Origin: Membranipora membranacea
Taxonomy: Eukaryota; Bryozoa; Gymnolaemata; Cheilostomatida; Membraniporidae
Reading direction: 5' to 3'
DNA length: 64,000 nt
Assembly (NCBI GenBank): GCA_914767715.1
Contig: OU612075.1
Location: 14,632,001-14,696,000 of the forward strand
Part shown: in pieces, positions 45,344 to 57,393 of the stretch
Position numbering within the stretch: the first letter of the stretch is position 1
How the letters are laid out: every line of letters starts with the position of its first letter
The notes under the pieces: model-generated
The model's database searches: none
The model's input: the letters and a program-made list of their open reading frames with translations, nothing else
Told to the model about the DNA's origin: nothing
Position numbers and translations under genes: made by a program

Positions 45344-45841
45344 AGCGATTTTCAGCTTTAGAATTCAAATATTGAGGAAGTTATGGCCTCTCAAACTTCC
45401 AGGGTGATTGCCTTCAATCGGCATTGGGAAAAAGCGGATGTTTCCCCTGGGGTATGTCACAACCATAGACATGTGGCATAGACATTATGAGTTATTAGTT
45501 AATACTCTAATAATCACACAGATAAGATGATGATCATAATTCAGTCTTGGGTGGGAATCGAACCCAGGTCCCAATACCTAAAGGCAACGACGCTACCATC
45601 ACGCCACTAGGACCAATTGGTTTAACAAGTAGACAATATGGCTCAGTATTAGCGGCGTTGCCTGCAAAGCCATTTGGACCTGGGTTCGAGACCGTATAGA
45701 TTTGAAAATTTTGATCATCAATATTAGTGACGTACCCTAGGGATTGCTGGCTGATTCCTACTGCCGATAAATTGCCATCACCTTGGAAGTTTGAAAGGCC
45801 ATAACTTCCTCAATATTTGGATTATAAAGCTGAAAATCGCT
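45344..45841. mobile_element. Two tRNA-derived SINEs (family C) joined head to head
   Basis: The outer arms 45344-45413 and 45772-45841 are inverted repeats of about 70 bases (shared 'attgaggaagttatggcct'). Inside lie two tRNA-like heads facing each other: a minus-strand one at 45616-45541 (B-box 'gggttcgattccc') and a plus-strand one at 45640-45700 (A-box 'tggctcagtattagc', B-box 'gggttcgagacc'). The bodies match outward, so these are two copies of one SINE in opposite orientation rather than a DNA element. Confidence 0.72.
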
Positions 45842-46052
45842 GGATCGACACTGTAAATCAATCCCCACTGAAACTCCGGTTTTGTTGCAGTGTAGCGATG
45901 CGGTGTCACCTTTGTCCAAGACATGAGATGAAGTTCGCCCGAGATCTGGGGACGACACATGTAAAAGTGCTGCTGTGTTGTTGCTTATTTTTCCTTTTTC
46001 CTTTTTTTCCGTGGGCGGTTTTGCCATTTTTTTGCACAGACGTGCAAAAATC

Positions 46053-46146
46053 TTTCCCTATTTATTTCCCTTTTTCCCTATTTATTTCCCTTTTTCCCTA
46101 TTTATTTCCCTTTTTCCTTATTTATTTCCCTATTTATTTTCCTTTT
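46053..46146 (+). repeat. 21-bp minisatellite, pyrimidine-rich
   Basis: About four copies of a unit containing 'ccctatttatttcccttttt', last copy diverged. Confidence 0.9.
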
Positions 46147-46989
46147 TCGGCGGATTTTGCCATATTTTTGAATGAATTATTCAATGTCGGGGTGGTTTTG
46201 CCCAATTTTTAGAGCGATAAAATACAGGACTCTAATACATCAATCATAGCTGGACAGCATTACTAATAATTTGACTATGCAACAACCCCATGAAACTTCT
46301 AGCAAGCCAATAAAGCTCATGACGTGCAATTTTCGGCTCGGAGTGGGCGCTTTATTCCGTCGCGCACCCGCACTTTTATTGGTAGTAAAAACATTTTTAT
46401 GTATTTCTTGATCATTAAATTGTTAAATCATAAAATTTATATCATAAACATACTTGATAGATTTTCAAACCTTTTTCTTCTCACATTTAATACGGATCAA
46501 TTTTTAGCTCTAGTTGGCGGGCAAGTGCATCATCCCAGAATGAGGGGAATCAGGGTTACCCTGCGCCATTGAAGCCATGAATATGACTAGAGGGGCTCCC
46601 CGCGTATTTTACTGAAGATTGAAGATTGAATGTTCTTAAGTATAAGAAAAGATTTTGTCAGTTCAAATGAAAAATCAATAAAAGATTTTAGACTTGAATT
46701 CAGTCCAACAATTTGGAGTTAGTTACTCAGATTATGTGTTTTGGACAAACAACTCCAAACAATTACAAACTTAAGCTATCAGCCTATCAAAACAAAACCA
46801 AAACTCAAGCACGTGGGTCATTCTAAGCAGAAATGAGTAGATAACACCACGGTCCAGTTGTTTTGAAGAATTAAGTCTGAATATGAGAGTTTTAAAATTG
46901 AAGATTGCTCTATTTTCTCTGAAGAAATTGAAGACTGCTTTGTGTGCTGGGAGCCCCACTAGAAATTTGAGAGATGTTAAATATTACAA
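46147..46989. other. Gene-free stretch
   Basis: Short frames only; nothing recognised. Confidence 0.4.
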
Positions 46990-47225
46990 ATGCTTATAAT
47001 TGGAGATTCTCATATCCGTCATATGACAGCCATATCAGACAGTCAGCAGGATATCAACAGCTGCATCAGAGACTCTGTGGTGGAGTCCAGGCATCAGAAC
47101 GGGGCCAAAGTGGTATTACTTGCAAAGTGACACAAAACTCTCAATATTTCCAAGCATGTTATTATCATTGGCCTTTTGCTAAGATCCAACACTTATTTCA
47201 ATCTGAATATGAGGATATGATAACC
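46990..47225 (+). mobile_element. SGNH-hydrolase-like fragment, probable transposon ORF remnant
   Basis: From ATG 46990 the frame reads MLIIGDSHIRHM, the block I motif (GDSH) of SGNH hydrolase-fold domains. These occur in LINE ORF1 proteins and in other repeat-encoded proteins. A stop follows after 46 codons, then similar hydrophobic frame. Too short to identify further. Confidence 0.45.
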
Positions 47226-47234
47226 AATCAATAA

Positions 47235-48344
47235 GTATTGGATCGGAAATAGTTGTTGTGGTGGCACCTTAACCGCTCCAAATGTGGGGTTAACCTACTT
47301 CTCAAGTTTTTTGTAAATAATGTGTATGTCTGTGTTTTCATAAAATCAGGGGCCAGCAGAAAGCCTATAGTGCTACCTCCCAAGGCCACCAACTGCAGTA
47401 CCAAACTATGCCAAATAATTTGTTTACTGTAATAAATACTAACCAGAACATCATGCCATGCAAAGAATAATTTTTTTACTCTTTAAAAATTCTTTTTTCT
47501 CAACGGATTTTTTGAACGCAATAATATTTAATACAAGCTGTCACGTTTTATGTAACAAGACTTTTCAAGGTTCAACTTTTTTTGTGAAAATCAATAGTCC
47601 AAATAAAGCTAATAATAATGATAAGGTAGGTCGGTAGGTAGTTAAAAGGTTTGAGCTCATCAAGGTCATACATCCGTTTTATAATTATAATCATTATTTT
47701 TAGCTACCAGGTGTGAAGCTTGACATAGTTGAGGTGTGGATACACACAATGGATGGAACCTATGAAGCGAGGCGAGATGTTTAGTAGTAAGGAAAGTCAT
47801 ATCGAGGTGCAGAAAATCCTTTCCTCTACCTGACTCTTCACATAACTTGATTACAGAACATGATTAATCTTTATGGTGCACATATTCGGCAGAAACCACT
47901 TAATGCATCACTGACAAAGCAGCAAATTTTCTTATTTAGATCTGCCTTTTACTTTTAATTATTGTTGATTACTAAGCTAGTGACTGATGTTAATGCTGCA
48001 ATGCCTCAGCAGCAGCAATGATTCATATTTGTCAAAATATTTTGCAATAATATTTTTTTTCATGGGCAAGACTTTTTTAGGTGCCGGCTGAAAGTATGTG
48101 GTTTTCTGCTTTTTTCTGCGGTCCTACTCTGAAATCCGTTAGCATCAATGATGGGTGCCCACGATTTCAATAGAGTGAAATGCCTATTATTGAAAAAAAT
48201 TATTGAGATGGAGAAAGGATGCTCCAAGATGTTGCTAGTCAGTCTCATACTATCTCAGTCAGCTGAGTTGTCTTATTATATTACTATTTCTAACATGTTA
48301 AATTTATATATTGAGGCGAACACTTCGACCTCAAAGTCTTGTGA
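47235..48344. other. Gene-free stretch
   Basis: No recognisable feature; AT-rich. Confidence 0.4.
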
Positions 48345-49020
48345 CATGCTACATCAGAACAAATCAGAGGAAAAACAAGCATTTGTCTTGTTCCATTTTA
48401 CACCTGCATGATAACAGAACAGGTGCAATGTACATAATGTACATAATGTACATCCTGGCAGAACTTTTCACTGCAGGAAAAACAGCTGCATATCCTGAGG
48501 GCATGCAGTTCACATATGGGATATTGCTTATTGCTAATTTCTTATTTTCTTATTGCTTATTTCACATGCTTAATTGAAACAAAGTAAAGAATCACTAACA
48601 ATGAATTTTAAAGGTTTATATCAGCTATAACCTAGATTTGTAGGAGAAAAGAGTTCATATAGTTTGATATTGTTGATATTGTTTATCTGTTATCTATTGT
48701 AGTTCACAAAAGTTTTATTTGCTGATGGATGATATGTAGACCAGTTAGACGAAACCAAAAAGAAAAACATATCTAATGAAAAGTTGTAGTTGTGACACTG
48801 GTGATGGTCATTTAGTGATATCTTAGAATGTAAGCGAATGCCTCTATTCTTAACTCTCCTCATTAATATGGCGAAAAAAAAATCATATTATTGTATTGTA
48901 GTCTTGTACATGATTTTTTATGTTATGGTAGTGTCGGAGTATGTCAGGGAGAGAAATGGACAGATGAGAATGGGAAAAGGGATCAAACCTGTGCATCACA
49001 GGGTGGCTCATTTGCAGCTG
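48345..49020 (+). repeat. Dispersed duplicated segment, copy 1
   Basis: Matches 62301-63110 in order and orientation: 'agaacaaatcaga', 'gaaaaacagc', 'atgaaaagttgtag', 'gatggtcattt', 'ctcattaata' and 'ggtag..cggag.atgtca'. Diverged, with insertions and deletions. Contains a frame 48934-49047 corresponding to the possible exon in copy 2. Confidence 0.75.
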
Positions 49021-49627
49021 AGTTATATTTTGTTCTGTTGGAAGTAATCTGAAAATTTTAATTATTTAACTGTGAAGTCTGTTCCATTTTACCTTGAAGA
49101 TAGCTGTATGTCGAGGGCTATTTTGAAGTCACTGGGAAGGTTAACCCGTCCTGAGATTTTATTCACATAGCTTATAAATTGAAATAAAACAGAAGACTGG
49201 CCTCGAGCGGCTTATCCCTAGGAAAACTCATATTACTGATAACCTGAGGATACAGAAGAGAGGTTTTGAGAAGTTGTGTTGTGTTCATCCTTTATGAAAA
49301 GCTTTGGATATTGAGAAAATAGATAGGTATAAAAACTTTGATACATGTCAGTTGAATGCAGACCATAAACACAGAGATACCACTCAGGAAAGCAGCAATA
49401 CATCAAGACAAAATTGAATCCTTGGGTATCTTTAATCTTGAGGTAACTAACAGAAGGCAGGAGATCGAGTGCGATCACTGTGAGCATTGATCTGGTCACA
49501 TTCACACATTTAAATTACTCAGAGACAGTATTGATACGCTGTCAAAGAAGAGAAAGACACAGAGTTCTGATGTGTGCAGTGGTGGGTGGAAATGGGCCCA
49601 TTATGGGCCTATAGATGCATTGATGCA

Positions 49628-50015
49628 ACCTAATGCTTTCACCGAATTCTTGGGAATTTTTATTGATGATAAACTCTCTTTTAATAAGCATATCCATACA
49701 TTAGTAACAAAATGTAACACATGATTGTTTTTAATGCGTAAATTGAAATCCATAGGTCTTGACAGCGATGGCTTGAGGACTTTTTATCTTAACAACATCC
49801 GTCCCATTATCTGTTATGCCTCGCCTGCATGGTTTTCCCTCATTGGTGACACAAACTGTGAAAGATTAGAGCGTCTCCAGCGCTCAGCCTCAAAGATTAT
49901 ACTGCCTGATCATGACTATGAAGATCGGCTAGGAATGTTACGCATTCCTTATCTTGGCAACTTTCTCTTTGATAGCTCATACAGTCACTTCACAAAGATT
50001 TTAAAGTGTTTGTAA
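49628..50015 (+). mobile_element. LINE reverse transcriptase C-terminal fragment
   Basis: One frame with a single TGA at 49722-49724: FTEFLGIFIDDKLSFNKHIH, then MRKLKSIGLDSDGLRTFYLN, IRPIICYASPAWFSL and CERLERLQRSASKIIL. This is the same region as the fragment at 41664-42399, on the opposite strand and distinct in sequence. 5'-truncated. Confidence 0.82.
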
Positions 50016-51444
50016 AGGAACAGGGTTCTTGGTATCATTTTTGAGCTTGGAATGTGATTAAGACAGCTATCACACATGCATTTGCATGAAAATTAAGTCT
50101 TCAGGGTTACTTGGTCTGGTAGGTTTGGGGGTTATAAGTTAACACTATTGAGTTGCCTACTCATGCACAGCCCAACTTGTCCAGGCGACTTGTAATGAGC
50201 CTATTATGGGGAAATACAGTAATATTAGTGTCTATTGTGGTTAGATAACAACTTTTGCAAATACATGACAAAGTCACTCACAAGTCTGTCGATGACATAA
50301 AAGTTCAAATTTAATGAGTTGAGACTGCTAATCAAAACAACCTTCATTTCTGTTATGAGCCCATGTTGAAGAAGAGATTAGAAGAACCACTGTACCAAAG
50401 ATTATAAATACTGACTGTACATTACAATCAATGACTATGACCCATTCCCTGTCCACAGCTTTTCAAGCGAGTGATTTTCATTGCATACCGCTGCGCTTGT
50501 TTGCTCTGTTTAAATAAGATTACACTGGAGCAATGAATTCTTCCTGCTGACAAAGCCTTGCTTATTGCAGAATAACCTAAAAATGGTCCATACAATGCTT
50601 TATGGTTAGTACCAAATCTTGCGATAATATCCAACACTAGCCCCCCAAATAAGATCCATACTGATGAAATAACTCAAAAACTCGACAAATTAATTTCCTA
50701 ATCGACTGATGTGTGCTTTGACATAGGTTCTCATATGGCCTGCTGCACTCAGTCAGTAATATTGATAGTCCATGTTTAGAAGTGCTGAGTATCTGCGATG
50801 CACAGATGGACAAAATCTGATGTAAAATAATATAGAAAGTTTCTCAAGGTATTCCACTGCTTACACGATTATCAATACTCCTCTCTTTAGGAGGCAGTCA
50901 AATTCATTTACATTTTTCATCACCTTGAAGTCCGAAATAACAAGATGACAATTTTATTTTCTTCGATTTACTTTGTGACTCGTAAATTCCAGTTTTTGAT
51001 GTAAACAACAAAGTTTACCGAGAAAATCTTGTGAGTCCAAACATCAATATATTTGCAAATATTGTTGTAAAGATTCTCAAAACTTCAAATCACTCAGTAT
51101 TATTCATAGCATGCTTTGGATTTTAACATCATCCTAATGCCTGAAATGTCGAGATTCAAAAACAAATTATTTTAGATTTTTGTGCAAATTAGAAAAACAT
51201 CCAGTCTACATGTGTAAATTTTGTATCTTCCATTGAAATTTTATTGAAAGCCACTAATCATAAAGCATAACGGCTGAAGACAGAGTTTGATTGAAATGTC
51301 ATATCTTAGTAGTTATAATCTTCAATACAATCCATGTAGCCACAATCTCATTTATTCATCAAATAAATATAAACAAAACCTTGAAATCATTTAGCGATGT
51401 ATTGATCTGCCTTTATATTGCCAATTTCTATCTCGAACAGTAAC
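50016..51444. other. Gene-free stretch
   Basis: No recognised feature. Confidence 0.4.
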
Positions 51445-51670
51445 CATGGTTAATAGAAAATGTTGTATCTGTCAAAGCACTGTGGGTTATTTCAAGTGGC
51501 CGAAATCATACCGATTTAAACTTGAGTTGTGTGACTACCTCAGGGACATTTTCCCTATGATAATCACATGGACCCGACGTCGATTTGCTACAATTGCCTC
51601 CTGAATGATATTTAATCTCGCTCTCACTGGATCTGTTAATCCAAGGAGTTTGAAAAAGGAGTGGAAACGG
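51445..51670 (+). pseudogene. Cys-rich open segment, possible transposon-protein N-terminus
   Basis: From ATG 51445 the frame starts MVNRKCCICQSTVGYF and runs to LCDYLRDIFP. A shifted frame then reads DPTSICYNCLLND. Two CxxC pairs about 50 residues apart suggest a broken zinc-binding domain like those at the N-terminus of transposon-derived proteins. Weak evidence. Confidence 0.25.
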
Positions 51671-53329
51671 CCTCTCATTTCAAATTGTTGTTTGTCTCCA
51701 CTGGTAATTGTCCTCTCTTTATCAGCAAAGCTTTTTCATGACCACAGTCAATCAGAGCAGAGACTGCAGAGAGTGGCTTCCTGCCAAAAAGAAGTACAAC
51801 TTGAGTTGCTGTAATAATTTTGATGAACTGTCCAATCAGCAAGAGCATAGTTGTGAAATCCCATTTATCAAGATGGGCTCTACCACAAATTTCCTAAAGT
51901 GTTTGAACCTCTTGAAAAGAAACAAAACTAAGTAGCAGAGAGATATAGATAGCACTCAGGTATAGTCCATGTTTCAAACTATAGTCTAGTTTTACCTGGG
52001 ACTCCAAAGCCCTCTGCTACTCATATGGGAAGGGAAAGTTCAGCTGCAGACATGGCCATAAATTTGCCTCATAATTTGGTAATCAATGGCGGTTTTCATC
52101 AGTCAAACGTGGTATGTTATGCCTCCCATTGTCACTTAGGTGTTAGAAAGGGCTTATTTAAGTACTTTCACTACTTTTATCTGGTCTAAGTTCCTCACAT
52201 GGTTTTTAAATGGTGAATGAATGATTTATTTTCAGCCTCTCTATCCCCCATCAAACATTTGCATTGGAATTATAATTCAATACCCTGCAAAGGTGGTTAC
52301 TATATTACTAGCTATGTCTCATCTACACTTGTGGTGATTTACATCATGATATATTGTCTCTGGGTGTCTGAATATACCATTGAGTAAACATGTCAAATAT
52401 TTTAATAATTTTCAACTGGAGACAGACATATAAAAAGACTGAGGACTTAAATGAATTTTAATGGAGGGACCATATTAGTACAACCCTTGGAAACAGCCTT
52501 GTTAAGTCACAGGCTACATTTCGTTTCCACTCCCTCTCTGTAACTCCCTGGTTAATCTCACAATAATTTTCATTCTCGCTGTCGGATAAGCTAGAGCTGT
52601 AATTTTTGCTGTGCTTGATTTCGATTGTTTGCTTTGTCATTCAATTATGAATTTTTATACGCTATCCCATTTTACCAGCAAAGCCACATGACATGGGACA
52701 GATTAACTTTGCATTGTATTCACTCATTCATTCAATAGATAAATTCTGTGCGGTTTAATATTGTATGCAGGGAATATCAAAACCACTGTGTCATAACAAA
52801 AAGTCTTATTTACGAGATACTGTATATTCCCATTATAATCTAAGGTACTAAAAAGGTACTATTTTCTACAAGTGATCACAACTCCAAAGGAGAAAAATAG
52901 AACCTTTTTAGTACCTTCTGATCCCAACTTTGAGTGAAAATAATTCTTAACTGGGCCACAGGCTGCTTTTGGACATAGCATAATGTTCTAAACTAGACTG
53001 AGAGCTCTAGAATGATACCAAAAACCTGTTCCCTTTACAAGCACTTTAAACGATGAATCCCATCTACTTTAACAGTAACAGAACTTCCTCTCGAGCCAAA
53101 CAAGTATTCCGTCCATAACGATGCAGAACCAAAAAGAGGTCTAACAGCTTTTTTAACTATTTTATGACCTATCACGATAATGGTCTTGTGTATCGTACCT
53201 AACCGTACCTAACCGCAGTATATCCTTTTAGTTATGTATTTTTATTTTTGCAGCTACCAGTTTTTTAACCCACACTTACGTACATTCGATATCATCTCAT
53301 ATACATGTATAATGAGTATGGCAGAATGT
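51671..53329. other. Gene-free stretch
   Basis: Nothing recognised apart from short AT-rich frames. Confidence 0.4.
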
Positions 53330-53375
53330 AATACAATACAATACAATACAATACAATTACAATTACAATTACAAA
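53330..53375 (+). repeat. (AATAC)n / (AATTAC)n microsatellite
   Basis: About five 'aatac' units followed by 'aattac' units. Confidence 0.9.
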
Positions 53376-53807
53376 TTACTATACGGTGTATAGGAAGTTC
53401 ACATCAATGCCTATACACCTTCAATAAGTGTATAGACACTTATAACCTATCACTGCTGTGCACTTCGTACGCTTGGATAAGTTTGTTTATGTTGTATTGT
53501 AGGGTTTGTTTACTTTTACTTTACTGTTTGCTTCAGTCAAAACATGTTCTTAGGTTTAGGCTCAAAAAGTCAAATAGATACACCAGAAACACTGTAATTA
53601 GGGCACAAATATCAAAAAGATTCACGGGAAGTACCCCTGCATCCCCACCCTCCCCCCCCCCCGTCACCAGAAGGGTGCTGCGCCCCTCCCGGACTCACAC
53701 CGCAGCAGGCTGCGCCCGCTGCTCGGCTTGGGTTGATCTCAAGGTTTGGTGTATAGGCACTTTCAAGACCTCAATTTTATCAGCATTTTTCGAAACCAAA
53801 CATGCAG

Positions 53808-56674
53808 TTAGTATGGTGACACACACCTTGCTGAGAATTGAACTGAAGCAAACAATCGAACATATATTTTGTTCTTCCTCAGTTTGGTTTCTTTGTTCTC
53901 CTTCGGCAGCATTTTAAAGTTGGAGTGGGACAGACCGAGTGTGTGTACGTGGCTCGCTGCATCAGTGACTGTCTGATCAAGATCTTTGAAATCGAGTAGG
54001 TTCTTCATCTGATAGAAAATATGAGTATTCATTAACTGAACAAATATTGAGCGGCAACAGGTCAAACAATCAACAGCAATACAGTATTGGTAGGCCATTC
54101 ACCCATGATAGCAGTTGACAAAGAAAACAGAGTGCTTTGCGAACTAACCTGCCGCATCTTTCTCTCAACACCAGCATGGAAGCTGTCAGCAGCCATATGA
54201 GAGTGTCCAGGGATGAAATATGAGATGGTCAGCTGACGGAACGGCAGAATTCTCCTTCTCATGGCTCCGTAGAGGGCAGTGAACAAAGCATAGTTTTTGT
54301 TCTGACCTACGCAGTTGTCAGCCCAGATCTTGACGGCTGGAGCACTCGGCAGTTTAGGCGAGGAGAGTAGGGACAGGATTGCACTGGCAACCTCTTGTGT
54401 GCTTCTTCCGGCAGACGCTTAGGTTGAAACAGACCAACCTCCTGGTGAATGCACATTCTTTGTACTGCTCTATGCTGGGGAGCAAGATAACCTTCTGCAT
54501 ATCCAGAGTGTAGATAACCGCTTCACACCTCGCTGTCGTGCCAGTATAGCGAATCCTGTTGCGTCAATTTGATAGGCCGCCCGCCTCCTGTTGGCCTCAA
54601 TTTCATGGGCTGTCTTTGCGGCTCCTGAAAGGTTGGTGCATTTTGCGCATTCCTCATGCCCAAGCTTGGCAAAAGAAATGTGTATCTTCCTGCATTCCTC
54701 TCTGTAAACAGTGTGGCCACACTGCACTCCTGTTGACTCTACGAAATCACGCCACACAGATTTGGCAGTCAGCTCAGGAGGCAGGTACATCACTCTCGGG
54801 GCATGGGCCCGACGGTAGTGGCTCTGGGCAGGGTTGTGCTGGAGAATGTGGGCTCGTACAGCCTCCAGGTCCACCAGTGCTGCAGTGGGTGTTGATTTCC
54901 CACGTGCCGACACAGGGACCACTGCCGAGTTGACTGGGCAGGTCTTAAATATCTTGTTGGCAAACTGGCTAGAATGGCATTCCCCAGCAGCAGGTGGTAC
55001 TTGATATTTTTCCCATCAACCTTAGTAAACAGGGATCTAGCTGCATTCCTCCGAACTTGATAGCTGCCTCTCCAGAATTCGTCATGGATGATGTGACGAC
55101 AGGCCTCTGAGAACTGACCTCGACAGTCAAAGGCCACACACTGACATGGCTGTCTCATGGGATGTTTGCCCTTCTGGCGGAGGCGCTGAGTTTCTGGGTC
55201 CCGTGCTCTTTATGGAGCTGGTTCCGGGTCTGAGTCATCACTATCCTGTGCTTCCTCATCCTCGGACTGGGTCGAGACACGGAGCGTAGCCTCTGGAGGT
55301 GGGGTCGATGTATCGAGGGATTGATCAGCTGGTTCCCGAGCAGCGGCTGGAGTTGCTGAAGTGCGTTGGTGTGAGGCTGAAGGTTCTGGACGGAGTGGTG
55401 AAGCTGGAGGTTCTGGAGTGAGTGCTGTGAATGCGGGTTCTGGAGTGGGTTGGTGTGAAGCTGCAGGTTCTGGATGGAGTGGTGAAGCTGGAGGTTCTTG
55501 AGTGAGCTGGCCTGAGGCTGTAGGTTCAGGAGTGAGTGCTGCGACTGCAGGTTCTGGAGATGGTTGGCGTGAGGCTGCAGGTTCTAGATGGAGTGGTGTG
55601 GTTGGAGGTTCTTGAGTGAGTGGACGTGTGGCTGGAGGTTCTAGAGTAGAATTAGGCTGGTCAACGAGAGGGACAGAGGCTGGTGTTTCCTGAGCAGGTG
55701 GTGTTGCGATGGCCTCCTTCCTGCGTCTGGATGTACACTCAGATCTGTGTTTCCTGGGCTTCCTTGCTGCCGATGACTTTGCAGGAGATAATTCTGAAAG
55801 AAAACACATACTATATACCATACCATATCCTGAAAGCTAACCCTTACCTGTCATTCTATGTGGCTCCTTTCCCTTCATGCTCATTCTCCTCTGCTTCGTA
55901 AGCTTCTGTTTTCGTAGTTTTTGGCCAACAGCACATGCAACTGCCGATCTTCCGTCTGACGTTCCTTCTCCAAGGGCAGAATCAACTGCTACACAACAGA
56001 AACATCGTACTCAGTGATGCAGAAATTAACGGGATATGTTGTGCTACAGAAGTTCCTACTACATATGGAAAATAACACGCAACAAAGAACATGCAGCATT
56101 AGTCATCTTCAATTATTTAATATTTAATTTAACTTACTACTTTGCACTGATGCCCTGGTTAGTCGTTTTGACGTCATGGTTAGAGAGTTAGTAGTAATCC
56201 GTAGTAATAGTAGTTGTAAGTAGTAATCCTTTAGAACGGTATAAATAATCCGAGCAGCTCTGAAGTTTTGGAAAGAGCAACAGCGATCGGCAGCCTTATA
56301 TACTACCACTTATCATTCACATGCAAATATCTGATAATTCCTGTACCCACTTACCTTATTTGAATATCAAAAGGACGTACTGAGTACCTAGAGTCAGCAC
56401 GGGGAATACAGGAACGGGGTGGTTAGCCTTTTACATGACGAGATGGTACAGCAAGGGGAATCATAACTGACTGGTGTTGAATAAAAACCAACATCATGCC
56501 ATGTTTCCTGTGTCATCCTTAAGCATACGACATGATATGAGATTACATAACTGGAAATTTTCTTGCTAGCTGCAACTGCTCACCTCGTCTGCACATCGAC
56601 TGACATTGGCCACAACGCGACTGCTTCCCTTTTGTGTTCAGCAGCCCACAACACTTGCATCTGCAATGTCTCAT
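53808..56674 (-). pseudogene. Transposase-like gene (probable DUF7869-type), decayed
   Basis: Minus-strand exons 56674-56584, 55988-55848, 55793-54149 and 54008-53808, all phase-compatible. Exon 1 is Cys-rich: MRHCRCKCCGLLN, then CGQCQSMCRR. Exon 3 starts with a basic stretch and Pro/Glu repeats (units like PEPAASHQPTPEP, 55680-55290). The conserved family parts follow: FSEACRHIIHDEFW, NPAQSHYRR, YTLDMQKVILLP, IWADNCVGQNKNY and FIPGHSHMAADSFH. Exon 4 begins KNLLDFKDLD. I believe Pfam lists the core as DUF7869, but this needs a search. Lesions: TAA at 55212-55210, a one-base slip in a G run near 54980, another near 54525, and a deletion near 54420. Intact splice sites suggest recent decay or sequence errors in a real gene. 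Confidence 0.75.
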
Positions 56675-56684
56675 AGTCTTGGAT

Positions 56685-57200
56685 TTTATTCCCTCTGAAA
56701 GATCATAAACAACAACCAAAATTTGGTAGGCATTGCACTGTGATCAAGCAGTATTATAAAGAGACTTCGGAGTAATATGTAGTACGTACATTAGAATATT
56801 ATGAGTGTATTACATGTACATCAAAATGTTAGATTCTATTTGACATTAATGCATACCAATCTTCGTTGCTCGCTGTTGAGTCGCTATTGCAGTTGAAATT
56901 CCTTGCAAGAATATGATAAAACTAGGTTAGAAAAATACTATCAAAATAAGTACCAGAATAATTCTGATTTTACAATATTTCGTGTCCAGACTTCACATGT
57001 TGTCGGTTGTGCTGCTGGAGACGTAATGATGAAAAATTGCCCAAAACTTATCTATCAGACCGTCTCTGGATTTAGTGCAGTGAAATCATGCAGTGCAGTG
57101 TATTGAAAGTTGGGTTTTAAAGATGCTTGATAAGAAGAGTTTGTTATTGTTTGCAATTAAAATATTGCAATGGAAATTTAGGTCTATGAAAATTTTTATT
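56685..57200. other. Gene-free stretch upstream of the minus-strand transposase-like gene
   Basis: Would hold its promoter; no clear element seen. A 67-codon frame at 56903-57106 is unsupported. Confidence 0.4.
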
Positions 57201-57201
57201 T

Positions 57202-57393
57202 ATAGTAGGGTTTGTTCCATACCACAGATCTTAGATTTATCAACATAGGGACAGTAAACATGCCTGGAAAATCATAATAAAATTTAACTAATTAGTCATA
57301 GTAGGGTTTCTTACACACCACAGATCTTAGATTTATCAACATAGGGACAGTAAACAAGCCTGGATAATCCTGATGAAATTTAACTAATTATTG
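57202..57393 (+). repeat. Tandem direct repeat, two units of about 96 bp
   Basis: Units starting 57202 and 57298 share 'cacagatcttagatttatca' and 'acatagggacagtaaaca' with few changes. Confidence 0.9.

Noticed and set aside
45344-45841. Interpreting the inverted arms as a MITE
   Set aside because: No target-site duplication was found outside the arms, and the interior shows two tRNA-like heads in opposite orientation, which fits two SINE insertions better.
45817-46212. 131-codon open frame
   Set aside because: Mostly the 21-bp minisatellite translated as FPIYFPF repeats plus SINE tail.
53234-53917. 227-codon plus-strand open frame, the longest in the window
   Set aside because: It runs through a microsatellite and a C run and overlaps the last exon of the minus-strand transposase-like gene. 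Its translation is compositionally odd and resembles nothing; a chance frame.
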